Of a DNA stretch of 9,007 nt, positions 5,556 through 9,007 are shown piece after piece. This stretch comes from Gemmatimonadota bacterium (GTDB lineage: Bacteria > Gemmatimonadota > Gemmatimonadetes > Gemmatimonadales > GWC2-71-9). The position numbers and the translations under genes are program-made. Numbering within the stretch: position 1 is the first letter of the stretch; the number at the start of each line of letters is the position of its first letter. The DNA is taken from the NCBI GenBank assembly GCA_029862935.1, contig JAOTWK010000118.1:1-9007 (forward strand). The letters run 5' to 3'. Under the pieces are notes generated by a model. It worked only from the letters and a program-made list of their open reading frames with translations, ran no database searches and was not told the origin of the DNA.

Positions 5556-7112
5556 TTGCAGTCGCTCGGCACGATGACAGGGTGTCGGTTGCGGCTGTGG
5601 CGGGCGGGGCGCGGCCGGCTCCGTCCCGTTCTGGGGACCGAGCACGTCGATCCACCGCGAGTTCGCATCGACGAAGCCGGACTGGTGCAGCCCGCCGACG
5701 ATGGCCGCTGGCTCATCAACATTCCGGAGCTGAACAGCTATTGGTACGAGATTGTCGAAACGGATGGTGATCGCGAAGATCTCGCGGAGACGCTGACCCC
5801 ACTGCTCACGCGGCTCCTGGCGAGTGAAGGCGAGACATTGGCGCTCGCGAAGCAGCTCGCCTCACGGTACGAAGAGATTGAGCTGCTCTATACCATCAGT
5901 GAAATTCTTGGGCACACCACGCGGCTCGAAGAGGCGGCGCCGATCATCTTGCGAGAGGTGAGTGACGTGGTGGGTGCACGTCGAGCGTCACTATTCGTCC
6001 ACGACGAATCCGCGGGGCTCCTCCGACCGGTTGCCGCCATCGCGAAGCCGATAGAGCAGCTGGAACCCATTCCGGTGGCGGACGCCGACTCGATCACGGC
6101 CCGAGCATTCCGCACGCGGATCGCTGTGGCCAACGACCCGCAGAAGTCGGAGGGGCAGCGCAACAGACGGGAAGATCGGGGCTATCGCGGAGCGGCGTAT
6201 CTCTCCGTGCCGATCATCTATCGGGCGTCGGACGAGGAGACCCACCCGGTCGGTGTCCTCAATTTGACGGATCGAGTCGGGAAGGATGCGTTCAGCGGTG
6301 GCGAGCGGCGGCTCGTGAGCGCCGTCGCGAATCAGGTCGGGGCGGCACTGGAGCACACCCGGTTGGTGGAACGAGACCTCATACGCCAGCGGGTGACCCG
6401 GGAGCTCGAGTTGGCGCACGGGCTGCAGATGAAGCTCTTGGTGTCACCCGCCGTCCTGGGCCCCAACGTGGACGTTGCCGCGCGCTGCCTCCCCGCGAAG
6501 AGCGTCGGTGGCGACTTCTATCACTTCGTGCGACTGTCCGAAGGACGGATCGGCGCGATGCTTGGCGATGTCTCATCGCACGGATTTGCCGCGGCGTTGA
6601 TCATGGCGAGTGTGCTCTCGGCTGCGGGCATTCATGCAGCGGAGGTTGCCTCGCCGGATGGCACGCTGCGCCGACTGCTGGAATCCATCGAACAGGACCT
6701 GGTCGAGACGGAGATGCACCTCGCGCTGTTCTACGGGGTGTTGGACCCGGCGAGGGGCGTCCTGCGGTACACGAACGCTGGGCACCCCCACGCGTTTCGC
6801 ATTTCACCGGACGGGACGGCCGAGCGGCTCTCGGCCACATCCCCGCCGCTGGGGCTCACGAGTCCCGACACGTTGGTCGCCTCCGAGACCACGTGGCGCA
6901 AGGGCCAAGACCTCCTGCTCCTCTTTTCCGACGGGATCATCGACGCCCGCAACGATGACGGGGAGGCGCTCGGGGAAGACCGCGTGCTGACCACGGTTCG
7001 GGATCATCTCGAGGATGCCACCGACACCATCGTGACCGCGGTGCTCGACGCGGCCAGTGCATTTGAGGCTACAGCCCGCGACGATCGCACGATCGTCGCG
7101 TTGCGCGTCTGA
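5556..7112 (+). CDS. GAF-domain PP2C-family serine phosphatase (SpoIIE/RsbU-type)
   Basis: About 518 residues if begun at TTG 5556, or 512 from ATG 5574; neither has a Shine-Dalgarno. Residues 1-100 are an unrecognised domain with a WLINIPELNSYWYEIVE stretch. Residues ~110-270 are a GAF sensor domain (YTISEILGHTTRLEEAAP ... GAAYLSVPII ... PVGVLNLTDR ... ERRLVSAVANQVGAALEHTRL). A signalling helix follows (TRELELAHGLQMKLLV), then a PP2C/SpoIIE domain from ~305 to the end. The metal-binding aspartates are present in VGGDFY (Asp320), GDVSSHG (Asp338), FSDGIIDA (Asp459) and DDRTIVAL (Asp510); NAGHPHAF (407-414) is another family signature. It is inferred to dephosphorylate the neighbouring STAS protein in response to a ligand or stress signal read by the GAF domain. 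There are no membrane segments, so it is cytoplasmic. Confidence 0.93.
   Translation: MQSLGTMTGCRLRLWRAGRGRLRPVLGTEHVDPPRVRIDEAGLVQPADDGRWLINIPELNSYWYEIVETDGDREDLAETLTPLLTRLLASEGETLALAKQLASRYEEIELLYTISEILGHTTRLEEAAPIILREVSDVVGARRASLFVHDESAGLLRPVAAIAKPIEQLEPIPVADADSITARAFRTRIAVANDPQKSEGQRNRREDRGYRGAAYLSVPIIYRASDEETHPVGVLNLTDRVGKDAFSGGERRLVSAVANQVGAALEHTRLVERDLIRQRVTRELELAHGLQMKLLVSPAVLGPNVDVAARCLPAKSVGGDFYHFVRLSEGRIGAMLGDVSSHGFAAALIMASVLSAAGIHAAEVASPDGTLRRLLESIEQDLVETEMHLALFYGVLDPARGVLRYTNAGHPHAFRISPDGTAERLSATSPPLGLTSPDTLVASETTWRKGQDLLLLFSDGIIDARNDDGEALGEDRVLTTVRDHLEDATDTIVTAVLDAASAFEATARDDRTIVALRV
7077..7100 (+). repeat. Perfect 11-bp inverted repeat before rsmA
   Basis: CGCGACGATCG (7077-7087), spacer CA, CGATCGTCGCG (7090-7100). 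It codes for the conserved DDRTIVA end of the phosphatase and ends 12 bases before the rsmA GTG. In RNA it would form at least a 10-bp stem with a 4-nt loop. There is no T-run after it, so it is not a classical terminator. Part of the symmetry may follow from the conserved DDRT-IVA codons. Confidence 0.55.
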
Positions 7113-7973
7113 GTGAGCCGGCGACTCGGGCAACACTTCCTCACCGACCCGACGATCCTCGATCGGATCGTCGACGCCCTCGACCCGCAGCCCGACGACC
7201 TGGTTTTGGAGATCGGGCCGGGCACGGGAACGTTGACGCGGCGTCTGGCGCCACGGGTGGGGTGGGTCGTGGCAGTGGAGAAGGACGTCGAGCTGGTTGC
7301 ACGGGAGACGGGACACGGGATGCGGGACACGGGTCTTGCGGCAGAAGATCGTCGGTTGCCTGCGAATGTCACCGTGATACACGGAGATGCGTTGAGACTG
7401 GATTGGGATCAGGCGCTCAAAGACATCTCGTATCCCGTGTCCCGTATCCCGTCTCCCGGTCACAAGCTCATCGGCAACATCCCCTACTACATCACCTCAC
7501 CGCTGATCGATAAGGCGCTCACGCCGCCGTTTCCCACCGTCATCGTATTTCTCGTGCAGAAGGAGGTCGCCGAGCGGTTGGTTGCTGAACCAGGTGGCAA
7601 GACCTACGGGGCGCTCACCGTCGGCGTCCAAGCGCTTGCGGATGTCGAGAAGCTGTTCACGGTGCGCCGGGGATCGTTTCAGCCACCACCGGCAGTCGAC
7701 TCTGCGGTCGTACGGATGAGACCCAAGACCCATCCGCTCATCGACGAGGGCGAGCGTGCACCGTTTCGGGTGTTCGTGCAGGAGTTGTTCAGCTATCGTC
7801 GCAAGCAAATCTCCACCATTCTTCGCGCGACGACCGACTTGAACCGAGATGGCCTGAGATCGCTGCTCGCCAAATTGGATATCGATCCCAAGTCGCGCCC
7901 CGAGGTTCTTGGACCGGACCGGCTCGTCGCGTTGTTCCGCGACACGCGCGAGTGGAGCAAGCAGCGGCGGTGA
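7113..7973 (+). CDS. rsmA: 16S rRNA (adenine(1518)-N(6)/adenine(1519)-N(6))-dimethyltransferase RsmA/KsgA
   Basis: A 286-residue protein from GTG 7113, directly after the phosphatase stop. RsmA dimethylates two adjacent adenines in the 3'-terminal hairpin of 16S rRNA late in 30S assembly, using S-adenosylmethionine. Family motifs: RLGQHFLTD at the N-terminus (4-12), SAM motif EIGPGTGTLT (33-42), acidic Glu56 in AVEKD, GDAL (91-94), catalytic NIPYYITSP (122-130), QKEVAERL (149-156), the GSFQPPPAVDSAVVRM segment (187-202) and FSYRRKQI (226-233). All catalytic residues are intact. The protein is somewhat longer than usual because of two insertions, at residues ~64-80 and ~104-116, encoded by inverted arrays of a 7-base G-rich/C-rich unit. 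They fall either side of the GDAL segment, in positions expected to be loops, so function may be kept. Both regions stay in frame. Confidence 0.96.
   Translation: MSRRLGQHFLTDPTILDRIVDALDPQPDDLVLEIGPGTGTLTRRLAPRVGWVVAVEKDVELVARETGHGMRDTGLAAEDRRLPANVTVIHGDALRLDWDQALKDISYPVSRIPSPGHKLIGNIPYYITSPLIDKALTPPFPTVIVFLVQKEVAERLVAEPGGKTYGALTVGVQALADVEKLFTVRRGSFQPPPAVDSAVVRMRPKTHPLIDEGERAPFRVFVQELFSYRRKQISTILRATTDLNRDGLRSLLAKLDIDPKSRPEVLGPDRLVALFRDTREWSKQRR
7303..7333 (+). repeat. Heptanucleotide GGGNNNN array (arm 1), G-quadruplex pattern
   Basis: Five GGG tracts at 7303, 7310, 7317, 7324 and 7331, spaced exactly 7 bases apart: GGGAGAC, GGGACAC, GGGATGC, GGGACAC, GGG. It satisfies the G3N1-7 pattern for a four-tract quadruplex with one tract to spare, on the coding (mRNA-like) strand. 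It encodes RETGHGMRDTG in RsmA. Confidence 0.85.
7434..7457 (-). repeat. Heptanucleotide array (arm 2), inverted copy of arm 1
   Basis: CCC tracts at 7434, 7441, 7448 and 7455, again exactly 7 bases apart: CCCGTGT, CCCGTAT, CCCGTCT, CCC. Read on the minus strand it is GGGAGAC, GGGATAC, GGGACAC, GGG. Positions 7434-7458 can pair with 7333-7309: 23 Watson-Crick pairs, one G-U and one C-C mismatch. It encodes PVSRIPSP in RsmA. Confidence 0.85.
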
Positions 7974-7999
7974 GACCCGTCGAGCCCACCCGTTAGATT
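7970..7999 (+). promoter_or_regulatory. Candidate promoter for the arginine deiminase gene, possibly leaderless
   Basis: TAGATT (7994-7999) matches the TANNNT -10 core and four of six consensus bases. GTGAGA (7970-7975), 18 bases upstream, matches four of six bases of the -35 consensus. The ATG lies 7 bases after the -10 box, where transcription would be expected to begin, and no Shine-Dalgarno precedes the ATG. This arrangement is known for leaderless genes in several bacterial phyla. The evidence is short-motif only, so a chance match is quite possible. Confidence 0.35.
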
Positions 8000-8006
8000 G
8001 TGCTCC

Positions 8007-9007
8007 ATGAGTGCGGTGCACGTGAGCAGCGAGATTGGCGCCCTTCGGGTGGTGTTGGTACACACGCCGGGTCGTGAACTGCGCGCGGTCACCCCGGGTA
8101 CGCGTGAGCACTACCTGTACGACGACATCATCGACACGGAGTTCGCCCGACGGGAGCACCGTACGCTCCGACAAGTCCTCGAGCGCTTTGCCGAGGTTCA
8201 CGAGGTACGCGGGCTGCTGCGGGAGATCGTCGACGAGGAGGCGGTGCGAGAGCTGCTGGCCAGCCGGACGGCGACGATGGTCCCGTCCACGCGGTTGACG
8301 CGGCGGTTGGCCGACGCGTCAGGCGACGAGCTCGTCAAGATGCTGGTCGAAGGGGTCGAAGCAGAGGGCGGGCCGATTGCGCGCTCGCTGAATGCCGTCG
8401 GCTATGCGCTGCCTCCCGTGCCAAACCTGTTCTTTACCCGAGACCTGGGCATCGTGATCGACGAGCACGTGATCATCGGGTCTATGCGCCACGGGGCGAG
8501 GTGGAGCGAGGAACTCCTGATCAAAGCGCTCTTCGAGCACCATCCCGCCCTTTCCAATGCCGGCATCCTGTATGACGGATCTGAAGAGCGGCGGCTCACC
8601 TATTCGCTCGAGGGAGGCGATGTCCATCCTTTGCGGCCGGACCTGGTGCTGTTGGGGCATAGCGCCCGATCGAGCGCCGAGGCTCTGGATCACGTGTGCG
8701 AATTGCTGTTCGCCCGCACAGCGGTCACGGACATTCTGGTGGTCATCCTACCGGAGGAGCGTGTCGCCATCCACTTGGACATGATCTTCACTCAAGTGGA
8801 TCGTGATGTGTGCGTGGTCTACCCTCCGCACTTCGTGGGCCCGGGACGGCTTGGCGTATTACATCGGCGCAAGGGCGAGCACAGGGTCCGGGAAATGGAC
8901 GATCTCTTCTCGTCGCTCCGGCAGGTTGGGTTTCCGCTCGAGCCGGTGTTCTGTGGCGGCAACCACCGTACCGAGCAGGATCGGGAACAGTGGGGCGCGG
9001 GCTGTAA
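8007..9007 (+). CDS. arcA: Arginine deiminase family protein (3' end outside window)
   Basis: The frame is open from ATG 8007 to the window edge (333 complete codons); the full protein would be near 400 residues. Arginine deiminase hydrolyses L-arginine to citrulline and ammonia. Family motifs in order: VVLVHTPGREL near the N-terminus (15-25), PNLFFTRD (139-146, Asp146 a guanidinium-binding residue), LEGGDV (201-206, Glu202), AIHLDMIFTQVD (254-265, catalytic His256 and Asp258) and the GGN..REQW segment (317-329). The nucleophilic cysteine lies near the C-terminus, beyond the window, so activity cannot be confirmed. No other arc gene (carbamoyltransferase, carbamate kinase, antiporter) is visible. 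The 33-nt gap after rsmA carries a possible promoter, so it may be transcribed separately. A related amidinotransferase-fold hydrolase is the alternative, but the FTRD/EGGD/HLD set favours arginine deiminase. Confidence 0.88.
   Translation, partial: MSAVHVSSEIGALRVVLVHTPGRELRAVTPGTREHYLYDDIIDTEFARREHRTLRQVLERFAEVHEVRGLLREIVDEEAVRELLASRTATMVPSTRLTRRLADASGDELVKMLVEGVEAEGGPIARSLNAVGYALPPVPNLFFTRDLGIVIDEHVIIGSMRHGARWSEELLIKALFEHHPALSNAGILYDGSEERRLTYSLEGGDVHPLRPDLVLLGHSARSSAEALDHVCELLFARTAVTDILVVILPEERVAIHLDMIFTQVDRDVCVVYPPHFVGPGRLGVLHRRKGEHRVREMDDLFSSLRQVGFPLEPVFCGGNHRTEQDREQWGAGC

Noticed and set aside
7303..7457. CRISPR array or tandem-repeat locus
   Set aside because: The units are only 7 bases with no spacers, and the two arrays are in opposite orientation inside an intact gene.
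7303..7460. Insertion sequence or MITE disrupting rsmA
   Set aside because: No transposase, no target-site duplication that I can define, and the reading frame with all catalytic motifs continues through both arms and the segment between.
7974..8006. Intrinsic terminator between rsmA and the deiminase gene
   Set aside because: No inverted repeat followed by a T-run is present in the 33-nt gap.

Overview
The window is about 9 kb of high-GC bacterial DNA, densely coding, with every gene on the + strand. It holds eleven genes: nine complete ones, flanked by the 3' end of dnaG on the left and a 3'-truncated arginine deiminase gene on the right. Five of the ten junctions up to rsmA are 4-base ATGA overlaps or a direct stop/start abutment, and the largest gap in that stretch is about 17 nt, so dnaG to rsmA reads as one polycistronic unit. 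Proteins, codon use and gene style suggest a Gram-negative, GC-rich soil or water lineage. My best guess is Gemmatimonadota, with low to moderate confidence; no rRNA or other decisive marker is present.

Layout. 1-325: DnaG primase C-terminus. 315-1022: coiled-coil hairpin protein with a C-terminal four-cysteine zinc ribbon. 1019-2725: RecJ single-strand exonuclease. 2730-3245: RsmD, a 16S rRNA guanine-N2 methyltransferase. 3242-3724: CoaD, phosphopantetheine adenylyltransferase. 3721-4728: phosphate acetyltransferase. 4725-7112: a three-gene partner-switching module (STAS antagonist, HATPase serine kinase, GAF + PP2C/SpoIIE-type phosphatase). 7113-7973: RsmA/KsgA, the 16S rRNA dimethyladenosine methyltransferase. 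8007-9007: arginine deiminase family gene, running off the end.

How the genes fit together. The first half is core information processing (primer synthesis, recombination/repair, rRNA modification) plus CoA and acetyl-phosphate metabolism. The STAS/kinase/phosphatase trio carries all catalytic residues expected for a phosphorylation-controlled switch: the kinase would phosphorylate the STAS serine, and the phosphatase, through its GAF domain, would reverse it. No sigma factor or other obvious output protein lies in the window.

The most unusual sequence is inside rsmA. Two arrays of a 7-base unit (GGG + 4 bases on one arm, CCC + 4 bases on the other) lie 100 nt apart in inverted orientation and can pair almost perfectly over 25 positions. 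They encode two peptide insertions in an otherwise normal enzyme. The G-rich arm also fits a canonical G-quadruplex pattern. Other small structures are a perfect 11-bp palindrome just before the rsmA start, a 7-bp hairpin just before the STAS ribosome binding site, and a -10-like box seven bases before the arginine deiminase ATG that would suit leaderless transcription.
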